Source: an uncultured Desulfuromonadales bacterium
GTDB lineage: Bacteria; Desulfobacterota; Desulfuromonadia; Desulfuromonadales; Geopsychrobacteraceae
Assembly (NCBI GenBank): GCA_945788205.1
Contig: CALZLE010000218.1
Location: forward strand, 1 to 17,199
Length of the DNA: 17,199 nt
Direction: 5' to 3'
Below are positions 1-8,039 of the stretch, one piece after another. Position 1 is the first letter of the stretch. Each line of letters opens with the position of its first letter. The position numbers and the translations under genes are program-made. The notes under the pieces were generated by a model that was given only the letters and a program-made list of their open reading frames with translations, ran no database searches and was not told the origin of the DNA.

Positions 1-337
1 GACGCACGAACTTACCGAGGCGCAACACTCCGGCGCTGATCTGGATAATCCCCATCAACACAACTGTGGCAAACAGATATTCAACGCCATGATCAGCGAC
101 CAGCGTCACCATAACAACAGCCAAAGCCCCGGTCGCACCAGAGATCATCCCCGGGCGGCCACCAATAACGGCAGTAATCAGGCCGACCATAAAAGCGGCA
201 TAGAGGCCGACCAAGGGATCGACACCAGCGACAAAAGAAAAGGCGACCGCTTCCGGCACCAGGGCCAAAGCAACGGTCAAACCGGAAAGCAGATCATCTT
301 TGCAATTTGCAGATTTACGGGCAATAAATTCGAACAT
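1..337 (-). CDS. SulP-family anion permease, N-terminal fragment (cut by window edge)
   Basis: The first 112 codons of a membrane transporter read leftwards out of the window with no stop, so the gene is partial because of the window edge and not broken. SulP proteins move sulfate, bicarbonate or other anions across the inner membrane by proton or sodium coupling, or by exchange. The visible part has the family's N-terminal pattern: a short cytoplasmic lead (1-14), a first hydrophobic segment carrying VPEAVAFSFVAGVDP (27-41), then GLYAAF (44-49) and the glycine-rich GGRPGMISGATGA (59-71), followed by hydrophobic stretches at 72-81 and 88-104. These segments form the first transmembrane helices and the anion-site region. 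The ATG at 337 is preceded by an AAGGA ribosome site and a good promoter (382-410). The substrate cannot be assigned, and the C-terminal STAS domain expected in many members would lie outside the window. Confidence 0.88.
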   Translation of the reverse strand, partial: MFEFIARKSANCKDDLLSGLTVALALVPEAVAFSFVAGVDPLVGLYAAFMVGLITAVIGGRPGMISGATGALAVVMVTLVADHGVEYLFATVVLMGIIQISAGVLRLGKFVR

Positions 338-381
338 TTGAATCCTTTACAACTAGTTGAGATTTGGCGCAAAAGACGCCG

Positions 382-410
382 ACTATAGTCGTAAAGGATC
401 GGTCTGGCAA
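382..410 (-). promoter_or_regulatory. Sigma70-type promoter for the SulP permease gene
   Basis: On the minus strand there is TTGCCA (-35, 405-410), a spacer of exactly 17 nt, and TATAGT (-10, 382-387). Transcription would start near 375 and give a leader of about 38 nt before the ATG at 337. The -10 sits inside a perfect 12-base palindrome, CGACTATAGTCG (380-391), which could be an operator. This promoter suggests the permease is transcribed separately from the upstream hydrolase/OsmC gene, although read-through is possible because no terminator is seen between them. Confidence 0.6.
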
Positions 411-454
411 GTAGAAAGATTTGCTATATAAGGGCGCGGGCGATCGCGACAACG

Positions 455-1666
455 TCAGTCGACGAGCCGACTAACGATATTGACCTCCGAGTGCAGTGTT
501 TTGTGGACCGGACAACGATCAGCAATTTGTAAGAGCCGCTCTTTTTCTTCTGCACTCAAATTCCCGCGGACTGAAATTTCACGTTCAATCCGATCTATTT
601 TGCCTTTCTCGGTTTCACATTCTTCACAATCACTGGCATGAATCTTTGCGTGCGACAAAGTGACAGAAACAGATTCGAGGGGGAGTTTTTTGTGATCAGC
701 GTACATCCGTAACGTCATCGCTGTACAAGCCCCGACCCCTGCGACCAGCAAATCATAGGGTGAAGGCCCGCTATTGGTCCCGCCAACGGAGATCGGCTCA
801 TCAGCGGTCAACGAATGGCCATTGGCGATGATTTCAGTACGAAACCCCTGGTTGATTTTAGCAATGACCCGGTTCTCGGGGTGCTGCGTATCCGGGTCTT
901 CCCGAACGGCATCGAGAAACCGACAGGCCCAATTCGCCGCCATTTTTCCAGCGTAGACAGCATCAGGCTCATTTGACAGCAGATGATCGGCAGTATCGAG
1001 CGAGATAAAACTTTTTGGATGCTTCGCCGCTTTAAATATCTGCGCAGCGTGATCGATCGACACAGTTTCATCCAAGGGAGAATGCATGACTAACAGTGCT
1101 TTTTTCAGTCGGCTCAGAGTTTCCGGCCGGGTGCGCTGTAAATCATCAAGAAATTGTTTTTTCACCTTAAATGGCCGGCCAGCAAGACTGACCTCTGCCT
1201 CACCGTTGCGCTCAATTTCAGTTTTATGCTCTGCAAAGTGATGCAGGATATGGGCAGGATCCGACGGCGCAGCAATCGAAATCACCGCCCGAACTGATGC
1301 GATGGAATCCGCAGCCTGCAGGACCGCCGCTCCGCCAAGGGAGTGACCAACCAGTAACGCAGGCGCCTGATATTCACGCGCGAGAAAATCGGCCGCCTTA
1401 AGCAGATCATCGACATTCGAAGAAAAATTACTCTCAGCAAACTCGCCTTCACTGGCACCAATCCCGGTAAAATCGAACCGCAGCACTGCGATCCCCTCCT
1501 GTGCCAGCGTTCGACTGATCCGCACCGCCGCCTTGATATTTTTGGTGCAGGTGAAACAGTGCGCAAAAATCGCATACGCCAGTGGTTTTTGATCAACAGG
1601 CAGATCGAGCTGGGCAGCTAGCTGTTCATTGTTGGCATTGGCGAAACGGACCCTGAGGGTAGACAT
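455..1666 (-). CDS. Bifunctional alpha/beta hydrolase - OsmC-family protein
   Basis: This is a 403-residue cytoplasmic fusion. Residues 1 to about 255 are an alpha/beta hydrolase: the nucleophile elbow is GHSLGG with Ser109, and likely triad partners are Asp199 (in HSPLDE) and His228 (in DTADHLL). Residues about 263-403 are an OsmC/Ohr-type domain with the two reactive cysteines expected of the fold, Cys314 (GVGACTAMT) and Cys385 (ADRCPVHKT). OsmC proteins reduce organic hydroperoxides through this pair, so a peroxide-detoxifying role linked to an esterase-like hydrolase is likely, but the hydrolase substrate is unknown. An extra CEEC pair (Cys347 and Cys350) lies between the two OsmC cysteines and could bind metal or take part in disulfide exchange. 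No signal peptide is seen. The ATG at 1666 has an AGGAG site about six bases upstream. The same fusion is known as a family in other bacteria. Confidence 0.9.
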   Translation of the reverse strand: MSTLRVRFANANNEQLAAQLDLPVDQKPLAYAIFAHCFTCTKNIKAAVRISRTLAQEGIAVLRFDFTGIGASEGEFAESNFSSNVDDLLKAADFLAREYQAPALLVGHSLGGAAVLQAADSIASVRAVISIAAPSDPAHILHHFAEHKTEIERNGEAEVSLAGRPFKVKKQFLDDLQRTRPETLSRLKKALLVMHSPLDETVSIDHAAQIFKAAKHPKSFISLDTADHLLSNEPDAVYAGKMAANWACRFLDAVREDPDTQHPENRVIAKINQGFRTEIIANGHSLTADEPISVGGTNSGPSPYDLLVAGVGACTAMTLRMYADHKKLPLESVSVTLSHAKIHASDCEECETEKGKIDRIEREISVRGNLSAEEKERLLQIADRCPVHKTLHSEVNIVSRLVD

Positions 1667-1692
1667 AAGCGACTCCTATCGTTTGAGACTCA

Positions 1693-1701
1693 ACTATAGC
1701 A
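1693..1701 (-). promoter_or_regulatory. Extended -10 promoter candidate for the hydrolase/OsmC gene
   Basis: The minus strand reads TGCTATAGT, an extended -10 element (TGn before TATAGT), ending 26 bases upstream of the ATG at 1666. No good -35 is found 16-18 bases further upstream, which is tolerated in extended -10 promoters. This is a motif-only call. Confidence 0.4.
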
Positions 1702-1896
1702 TTCTGTAGTCGCTCCTGTTTTCTTCCCCAGCAAAGCAAAAATGTTGTTAACACAAAAGGCAAACGTTGTGTATTTTCTTCGGCACAGAATATCCATAGG
1801 ATAAATTGAAAGCATTTTGACAGGATTCCTGGGACACGGAGAGGGATACGTAGCACATCTCAGAAATCAGGAGCTCTGAGCCCCGCTAAAATTAAA

Positions 1897-1923
1897 TTGC
1901 GAAATCAGCATTTATGCTACTAT
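1897..1923 (+). promoter_or_regulatory. Candidate promoter of the six-gene amidoligase/ATP-grasp operon
   Basis: TTGCGA (1897-1902) is followed after 15 nt by TACTAT (1918-1923). The -10 is of the extended type (TGCTACTAT, 1915-1923), which can compensate for the short spacer. Transcription would start near 1930, giving a leader of about 130 nt before the ATG at 2061. This is the best-looking candidate in the AT-rich upstream region but rests on motif matching alone. Confidence 0.35.
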
Positions 1924-1945
1924 GGCGATTAATTAAATTATCGCC
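1924..1945. repeat. Operator-like inverted repeat at the predicted transcription start
   Basis: GGCGAT (1924-1929) and ATCGCC (1940-1945) form a perfect 6-bp inverted repeat around an AT-rich 10-base centre. It lies directly downstream of the candidate -10 of the operon promoter. The position fits a repressor site, but no regulator gene is adjacent and the match could be chance. Confidence 0.3.
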
Positions 1946-2060
1946 TTCGTATTGTGAGGGTTGGTTTTTAGGTGTGACTTATTTGTATTTGATTGCTTCT
2001 CTGCCTGAGCTTTTTGCTTTGTAGAAAGAAAATCTCCTACCTTTTGTATGAGGATCCTCT

Positions 2061-5000
2061 ATGCCTATCCGCATCGCATGTAATCATGTCACCAGCTATA
2101 AATTTGATCGTCCGGTCTCTCTTTCTCCTCATGTGCTGCGATTGCGTCCGGCGGCTCACTGCCGTACCCCGATTCATGCCTACTCGCTGAAAGTGACGCC
2201 GGAAGATCACTTTCTCAACTGGCAGCAGGATGCCTTCGGTAACTATCTGGCACGCTTGGTCTTTCCTGAAAAGACCCGCGAACTGAGCTTCGAAGTCGAA
2301 GTGATTGCCGATATGACGGTCTACAACCCCTTCGACTTTTTTGTCGCGGAGCATGCTGAAAAATATCCGTTTACCTACGAAAAGCAAGAGCGGACTGAGC
2401 TGGCTCCCTATCTGCAGAAAATTGTTACCGGTCCGTTGCTGCAAAAGTGGCTAGAAAAGGTTGATCGTAGCGAAGTCAACACCAACGATTTTTTAGTAAA
2501 CGTCAACCGGCTGGTTCAGGAGACGGTCGGTTATTCGGTACGGATGGAGCCAGGGGTACAGGCTTGCGAAACCACTCTGAAGCGGAAAATCGGCTCCTGC
2601 CGCGATTCGGCCTGGCTGCTGGTGCAGATCTTCCGCCATCTTGGTTTGGCGGCCCGCTTTGTCAGCGGCTACCTGGTGCAGTTGACAGCTGATGAAAAAT
2701 CGCTCGATGGTCCTTCCGGGCCGGAAGCAGATTTTACTGATCTGCATGCCTGGACAGAAGTTTACGTGCCGGGTGCCGGCTGGATCGGCCTCGACCCGAC
2801 CTCCGGGCTGCTGGCCAGCGAAGGACATATCCCGCTCGCCTGCACCCCGCACCCGGTCAGCGCCGCGCCAGTGACCGGAGGGATGGACAAATGCGAGGTG
2901 GAGTTTGAGCATAGCAATACCGTCACCCGTATCCACGAAGACCCGCGCGTCACCAAGCCGTACAGTGACGAACAGTGGACGTTGATCAACGCACTGGGCA
3001 AGAAAGTTGATGCCGATCTGGTCACCGAGGATGTTCGCCTGACCATGGGCGGTGAGCCGACCTTTGTTTCCATCGACGATATGGAGAGCGCCCAGTGGAA
3101 CACCAGCGCCGACGGCGAACATAAGCGGGAACTGGCCTACGACCTGACCTTACGGTTGCGCGATGCCTTCGCGACCGGTGGTCTGCTGCATTTCGGCCAG
3201 GGCAAATGGTATCCGGGGGAACCGCTGCCACGCTGGGCCAACAGCTGTTTCTGGCGCAAGGATAAGCAGCCGATCTGGCAGGATCCAAAATGGCTGGCTG
3301 ACATCAACAAAGACTACCAGCTCAAGCGACCTGAAGCGAAAGAGTTCGCCGAACGGCTGGTTCAACATCTCGGCATCAACCAAGATTATCTTGTGCCCGG
3401 TTACGAAGACACTCTCTACTGGCTTTGGAAAGAGGGTTCGGTCCCGGCCAACCTTGATCCGCACAAAGCCGACTTGAAGGATTCTTCGGAGCGTCGAACC
3501 CTGGCGCAGGTGCTGGAAAAAGGTTTGGGTGACCCGGTTGGTTATGCTCTGCCGCTGAAGTGGGATGCTGAGACCCAGAACTGGGATAGCAGCCCGTGGG
3601 AATTCCGTCGTTCGGAGATGTTCCTGATTCCGGGTGATTCTGGGATGGGGTTGCGGTTGCCGCTCGATTCTTTGCCTTGGGTCACGCCGGAAAAACGTGA
3701 ACCATTTTTCGAACAGAGTCAGTTTCAGCAGCTGCCGGGACTGGAAAATTATCATGGTCTCTGGGCCGGCAAGTTGGTGCCGGAACCGGAGCTGCAGAGT
3801 GCGAAAAAAGAGGAAGAAGAACCGGAGGTGCGCAAAGAGGTCGAAGTGACCCACACCGCTCTCTGCGTTGAAGCCCGCAATGGCCGCTTGCATATTTTTA
3901 TGCCGCCCCTCGGCCGTTTGGAAGAGTATCTCGATCTGATCAGTCTGGTGGAAGTCACGGCGAGCGAACTGGAACTGCCGGTGGTGATCGAAGGTTACGA
4001 GCCGCCGCGCGATTATCGGATCGAGCGATTGTCGGTCACTCCCGATCCCGGCGTCATCGAGGTCAATATCCATCCGGCCAAAAGCTGGCAGGAGATCGTC
4101 GACAACACCGTCCTCCTCTACGAAGAGGCGCGCCAGTGTCGTCTCGGCACCGAGAAGTTCATGCTCGATGGCCGTCATACCGGCACTGGTGGTGGCAATC
4201 ACATTACCCTCGGCGGTGAGACGCCGGAAGACAGCCCGATGCTGCGCCGCCCCGATCTGTTGCGCAGCCTGGTGACTTACTGGCAGCACCATCCCGGCTT
4301 ATCCTATCTCTTTTCGGGAATGTTCATGGGACCGACCAGTCAGGCACCGCGGATCGATGAAGCACGCGATGATTCGCTCTACGAACTTGAGATTGCCTTC
4401 CAGCAGATGCCGGAAGGGGAAGTCGCAACTCCCTGGCTGGTTGACCGCCTGATGCGTAACCTGCTGATCGATGTCACCGGCAATACTCACCGGGCCGAGT
4501 TCTGTATCGATAAACTCTATTCGCCCGACAGCGCCGCGGGTCGTCTGGGCTTGCTGGAGCTGCGGGCCTTCGAAATGCCGCCGCATGCGCGGATGAGCCT
4601 GGTGCAGAATCTGCTTTTGCGGACCCTGCTGATCCGGTTCTGGAAACAACCGTACAAGCAGGATCTGGTCCGTTGGGGAACCGGCCTGCATGATCGCTTC
4701 CTGCTGCCCTATTACGTGCGACAGGACATCAAAGAGGTGGTCAGCGATCTGCAGGAGGCCGGCTACCCGTTCCAGCTCGACTGGTTTGAGCCGTTCTTTG
4801 AGTTCCGTTTTCCACGCTACGGGACGGTGCAGATCGACGATATCGAACTGGAGCTGCGCTTTGCCATTGAGCCCTGGCATGTGTTGGGTGAAGAGGTCAG
4901 CAGTCAAGGCACCGCTCGCTATGTCGACTCCTCGGTCGAGCGGTTGCAGTTGCATATCACCGGCCTGACCGAAGGGCGGCATCATATCGCTTGTAACGGC

Positions 5001-5417
5001 CGCCGGGTGCCGCTACGCAGCACTGGACGCAAGGATGAATTTGTCGCCGGCATCCGTTACCGGGCCTGGCAGCCGCCGTCGGCTTTGCACCCGACGATTC
5101 CATCACATTCGCCCCTGGTGTTCGATGTCATCGACGGCTGGAACGGTCGCTCGATCGGTGGTTGTACCTATCATGTCTCCCATCCGGGTGGTCGCAGCTA
5201 CGAGGATTTTCCGGTCAATGCCATCACCGCCGAGTCGCGCCGGGTTTCTCTGTTCCGTGACACCGAGCACACTCAGGGGCCGTTGCAGCCTCAGCCGGAA
5301 TTCAACAGCCTCGGTCAGTTCCTCCCCGAGGGGAACCCGCTGGGGCCGATGGAGCTGCCGCGGGAAGAGCGCAATCTGGAATTTCCCTATACCCTCGATT
5401 TGCGCCGCGGGCGGTAG
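2061..5417 (+). CDS. Transglutaminase-like domain fused to DUF2126 GS-like amidoligase
   Basis: This is a 1118-residue two-enzyme protein, probably cytoplasmic (no signal peptide). Residues 1 to about 100 match the beta-rich N-terminal domain of bacterial transglutaminase-like proteins. Residues about 145-260 are the papain-fold core with an intact triad: Cys180 (GSCRDSA), His229 (DLHAWTEVY) and Asp245 (GLDPTSG). From about residue 320 to the end it matches DUF2126 (COG4196), a predicted amidoligase with a glutamine-synthetase-like fold. Conserved-looking blocks there include LTMGGEPTFVSIDD (327-340), the glycine-rich GTGGGNHITLGGE (708-720) and LLELRAFEMPPHARMSL (831-847). A charged linker rich in Glu and Lys (581-594) interrupts the domain. 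The DUF2126 part should make an amide bond with ATP; the transglutaminase-like part could transfer or cleave amides. GAGG at 2050-2053 serves the ATG and lies in a perfect palindrome, GAGGATCCTC (2050-2059). First gene of the operon. The reaction is predicted by family, not shown. Confidence 0.93.
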   Translation: MPIRIACNHVTSYKFDRPVSLSPHVLRLRPAAHCRTPIHAYSLKVTPEDHFLNWQQDAFGNYLARLVFPEKTRELSFEVEVIADMTVYNPFDFFVAEHAEKYPFTYEKQERTELAPYLQKIVTGPLLQKWLEKVDRSEVNTNDFLVNVNRLVQETVGYSVRMEPGVQACETTLKRKIGSCRDSAWLLVQIFRHLGLAARFVSGYLVQLTADEKSLDGPSGPEADFTDLHAWTEVYVPGAGWIGLDPTSGLLASEGHIPLACTPHPVSAAPVTGGMDKCEVEFEHSNTVTRIHEDPRVTKPYSDEQWTLINALGKKVDADLVTEDVRLTMGGEPTFVSIDDMESAQWNTSADGEHKRELAYDLTLRLRDAFATGGLLHFGQGKWYPGEPLPRWANSCFWRKDKQPIWQDPKWLADINKDYQLKRPEAKEFAERLVQHLGINQDYLVPGYEDTLYWLWKEGSVPANLDPHKADLKDSSERRTLAQVLEKGLGDPVGYALPLKWDAETQNWDSSPWEFRRSEMFLIPGDSGMGLRLPLDSLPWVTPEKREPFFEQSQFQQLPGLENYHGLWAGKLVPEPELQSAKKEEEEPEVRKEVEVTHTALCVEARNGRLHIFMPPLGRLEEYLDLISLVEVTASELELPVVIEGYEPPRDYRIERLSVTPDPGVIEVNIHPAKSWQEIVDNTVLLYEEARQCRLGTEKFMLDGRHTGTGGGNHITLGGETPEDSPMLRRPDLLRSLVTYWQHHPGLSYLFSGMFMGPTSQAPRIDEARDDSLYELEIAFQQMPEGEVATPWLVDRLMRNLLIDVTGNTHRAEFCIDKLYSPDSAAGRLGLLELRAFEMPPHARMSLVQNLLLRTLLIRFWKQPYKQDLVRWGTGLHDRFLLPYYVRQDIKEVVSDLQEAGYPFQLDWFEPFFEFRFPRYGTVQIDDIELELRFAIEPWHVLGEEVSSQGTARYVDSSVERLQLHITGLTEGRHHIACNGRRVPLRSTGRKDEFVAGIRYRAWQPPSALHPTIPSHSPLVFDVIDGWNGRSIGGCTYHVSHPGGRSYEDFPVNAITAESRRVSLFRDTEHTQGPLQPQPEFNSLGQFLPEGNPLGPMELPREERNLEFPYTLDLRRGR

Positions 5418-5462
5418 GTTTTTCGAACGGCCGACTGCTGTCGGTATAAGAGTGAGCAATAC

Positions 5463-8039
5463 GTGAAAATAGAAAATGGACAGTTTCAGAAACAGCATCA
5501 GGGGGCCAGCTCCCAATCTTTTGCCACAAGGTTGAGTGCAGAGGATGAGCTGGGGGCGGCTGCGGGCACGTTGCGCCCGGACGAGCAAAAGTTGTTGCAA
5601 ACACTGGACAAGCTTGGCACCAAGCGGCTGCTGAAACGGCACAAAGAAGCCCAGCGGTTGTTACGTGAGAATGGTGCCACCTACAACGATTTCGATACCA
5701 TGGATACTGCCCGTGCCTGGCAGTTTGACCCGATTCCGTTGATTATCGATACCGAGCAGTGGAGCGAGATCGAAACGGGGCTGGTACAACGGGCCGAGCT
5801 GTTTAACCTGATTCTGGCCGATATTTACGGGCCGCAGAAGTTGATTGAGGATGGCCTGCTGCCGCCGGAATTGATTTACGCACAGAGCGGTTTTCTCTGG
5901 CCCTGTGTTGGGCTGTTGCCTGCGGGCGAACGCCACCTGAACCTGTATTCGGCGAACTTGGCCAAGGGCAAAGATGGGCGTTTCTGGGTGCTGGAGGATC
6001 ATTCCCAGCCCCCCTTCGGCTCTGGATATGCTTTAGAGAACCGGATCGTCATGACCCGCAGCTTTCCGCGACTGTATCAGGATTTTCAGGTCCATCGTCT
6101 GGCGATGTATTATCGAGTCCTGGCTGACCGGTTGACTCAGCTGGCGCGGAACAAACAGGCAGAGCCGCGCATTGTGGTGCTGACCCCCGGTCCGGAGAAT
6201 CCGCACTATTTTGAGCACGCCTACCTTGCCTCTTATCTCGGCTTCCCGCTGGTGCAGGGAGCCGATCTGATCGTCCGTGACGGTTGTGCCTGGTTGAAAA
6301 CGGTCGGTGGTTTGCGGCAGGTCGATGTCATCCTCAACCGGCTGGCGGATGATCTCTGTGATCCCCTGGAGTTGCGTGAAGATTCGTTGCTAGGGGTTAC
6401 CGGTTTGCTGGAGGCGATTCGCCTCGGCAATGTTGTCACCGCAAACGCCATCGGCTGTAATCTGATCAAAAATCCAGCCTTGTTGGCTTTTTTACCGGCC
6501 CTCTGCCGGCGTTTGCTGGGGGAGGAGTTAAAGTTACCTTCGGTGGCGACTTGGTGGTGTGGCCAACCACGTGAACGGGAGTTTGTGCTGCGCAACCTGA
6601 ACCGCTTGATCATCAAGCCGATTCATCCGCTGGCCGGGCTGCCTGAGAAGCTGCCGGGCGAGTTGAGTCCTGTCCAATTGGAGGAGTGGCGAGCACGAAT
6701 CAATGCCGACCCGCATCTTTATGTTGGTCAGGAACTGTCCCGTTTGACCCGGGTCCCATCTTTTCTCGGCGATAAAATCGAGCAACGGCCCTGCGTTTTC
6801 AGCACCTACCTGACGGCCACCGGGCAGGGCTACCTGGCGATGTCGGGTGGTTTGTCGCGGATCGATGAGAGCGAAAGCCGCCTGCTGGTGTCAAAGTCTG
6901 GCGGCTACAGCAAAGATACCTGGGTGTTGACCGGCGAGCCGGATAAGCAGGTCAATCTCTGGCGGCAGGCGCAGCCGAATCAATATATCGAGGCCTCGAT
7001 GGGTTCGCTGCCAAGCCGGGCGGCGGAAAATCTGTTCTGGGCTGGCCGCTACGCCGAGCGCTCCGATGCGACCGCCCGCTTGCTCCGCTCGATTCTGGTC
7101 CAATACCGAGAATTCAGTGAATTTCGCGATCCTGATGATCGCCGCAACCTGGAACACCTGCTCCGCGCATTGACCCACGTGACCTTGACTTACCCCGGCT
7201 TCGTTGGTGAGGGGGCAGAAAAAAAGCTGGCCGATCCGCGCAACGAGCTGATGTCGCTATCCAGCGATGTTGAGCGCCCCGGAAGCCTGCGGGCGTCACT
7301 GCGGGGCTTCGGCCACTCTGCCTATTTTGTCCGCGACAGCTTGCCGGTCGATGCCTGGCGGATCGTTGATAATATCCAGCAAAACTGGAATCCACGTTTT
7401 TCGATCAGCTACATCGGCAGCGGGCGACTGCACGACAGTATCGACCGCTTGCTGGTTCAATTGTCGGCATTCAGTGGCCTGAATAATGACAATATGGCGC
7501 GTGAAACCGACTGGTTGTTTCTGAAAATCGGCCGCAGCCTGGAACGGGCACTGAACCTGATCGCTCTGTTGCGGGCCACTCTGGTGCCCTACTCAAAGCC
7601 ATCGATGGAAGCGCAGATGTTCGAAACCGTGCTTGCAACCAGCAACAGCCTGATCACCTATCGGCGGCGTTATCGGTCTTTTATGCAGCTGCCGATGATT
7701 CTGGAACTGCTGTTGACCGATGCAAATTATCCGCGCGCTCTGGCTTATCAATTGAAACAACTGCAAAGGATGGTTGGCGAACTGCCGCAGGAGCCGTTCG
7801 CTGATCAGGCCAATAACACGACCGGCATCAAGGAGTTCTTCGCCGATCTGAGCGGCACCGACCTGAAGCCGTTGATCCAGTTGTCGGGCGGTGGTGAGAG
7901 TTATCCGCTGCTGGAGGAATTGTTGCTGGAGCAAAAAGAGCGGCTGGAAAAGCTTTCCGAGAAACTGATGCAACTTTATTTCAGCCCGACCCTGGTTCGC
8001 CAGCGGCTGGGAGCGATTCAGCAGGAGCAGGCATCATGA
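5463..8039 (+). CDS. Circularly permuted ATP-grasp domain fused to alpha-E domain
   Basis: 858 residues. The N-terminal half (about 40-492) is a circularly permuted ATP-grasp domain (COG2308, DUF404/DUF407), with blocks LLRENGATYN (67-76), VLEDHSQPPFGSGYALENR (176-194), and KSGGYSKDTWVL (478-489). The C-terminal half (about 512-850) is an alpha-E domain (COG2307, DUF403), an all-helical glutamate-rich domain, with RYAERSDATARLL (529-541), IGRSLERALNLIALL (689-703) and LLLTDANYPRALAYQL (749-764). ATP-grasp enzymes activate a carboxylate with ATP and join it to an amine; alpha-E domains are thought to act with them, role unknown. The free-standing paralogue at 8963 has NESGGYG after the lysine of its ATP-binding strand, while here Lys385 is followed by PIHPLAG, so nucleotide binding may differ. 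The start is GTG at 5463 with a weak purine-rich site (GAGTGAG). The stop overlaps the next ATG by 4 bp, a sign of translational coupling. Confidence 0.92.
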   Translation: MKIENGQFQKQHQGASSQSFATRLSAEDELGAAAGTLRPDEQKLLQTLDKLGTKRLLKRHKEAQRLLRENGATYNDFDTMDTARAWQFDPIPLIIDTEQWSEIETGLVQRAELFNLILADIYGPQKLIEDGLLPPELIYAQSGFLWPCVGLLPAGERHLNLYSANLAKGKDGRFWVLEDHSQPPFGSGYALENRIVMTRSFPRLYQDFQVHRLAMYYRVLADRLTQLARNKQAEPRIVVLTPGPENPHYFEHAYLASYLGFPLVQGADLIVRDGCAWLKTVGGLRQVDVILNRLADDLCDPLELREDSLLGVTGLLEAIRLGNVVTANAIGCNLIKNPALLAFLPALCRRLLGEELKLPSVATWWCGQPREREFVLRNLNRLIIKPIHPLAGLPEKLPGELSPVQLEEWRARINADPHLYVGQELSRLTRVPSFLGDKIEQRPCVFSTYLTATGQGYLAMSGGLSRIDESESRLLVSKSGGYSKDTWVLTGEPDKQVNLWRQAQPNQYIEASMGSLPSRAAENLFWAGRYAERSDATARLLRSILVQYREFSEFRDPDDRRNLEHLLRALTHVTLTYPGFVGEGAEKKLADPRNELMSLSSDVERPGSLRASLRGFGHSAYFVRDSLPVDAWRIVDNIQQNWNPRFSISYIGSGRLHDSIDRLLVQLSAFSGLNNDNMARETDWLFLKIGRSLERALNLIALLRATLVPYSKPSMEAQMFETVLATSNSLITYRRRYRSFMQLPMILELLLTDANYPRALAYQLKQLQRMVGELPQEPFADQANNTTGIKEFFADLSGTDLKPLIQLSGGGESYPLLEELLLEQKERLEKLSEKLMQLYFSPTLVRQRLGAIQQEQAS

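Larger units (their letters stand above)
1667..2060. other. Divergent intergenic region (394 bp)
   Basis: No supported gene lies here. The region separates the minus-strand hydrolase/OsmC gene from the plus-strand amidoligase operon and must hold both promoters. Besides the promoter candidates listed separately, it contains an inverted repeat ACACAA (1751-1756) and TTGTGT (1767-1772) with a 10-nt spacer, which could be an operator. Near the operon start there is an 11-codon upstream reading frame beginning at ATG 2048, which overlaps the real start at 2061 out of frame. It has no clear ribosome site. The sequence is clearly AT-richer than the operon itself. Confidence 0.6.

Noticed and set aside
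89..388. A 99-codon open frame on the plus strand at the left edge
   Set aside because: It is antisense to the SulP N-terminus, which shows strong family motifs, and its translation is low-complexity and hydrophilic.
2048..2083. An 11-codon upstream reading frame overlapping the first operon start
   Set aside because: It lacks a ribosome site at proper distance; the GAGG site better serves the ATG at 2061.
3150..4292. A 380-codon open frame on the minus strand, opposite the DUF2126 region
   Set aside because: It is antisense to a gene with clear conserved domains, its translation has no recognisable family pattern and it has no promoter context; long antisense frames are common in GC-biased genes.
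5431..5444. Hairpin CCGAC-TGCT-GTCGG between the first two operon genes, considered as a terminator
   Set aside because: There is no T-run after it and the next gene starts 19 bases later, so at most it modulates mRNA stability or translation.
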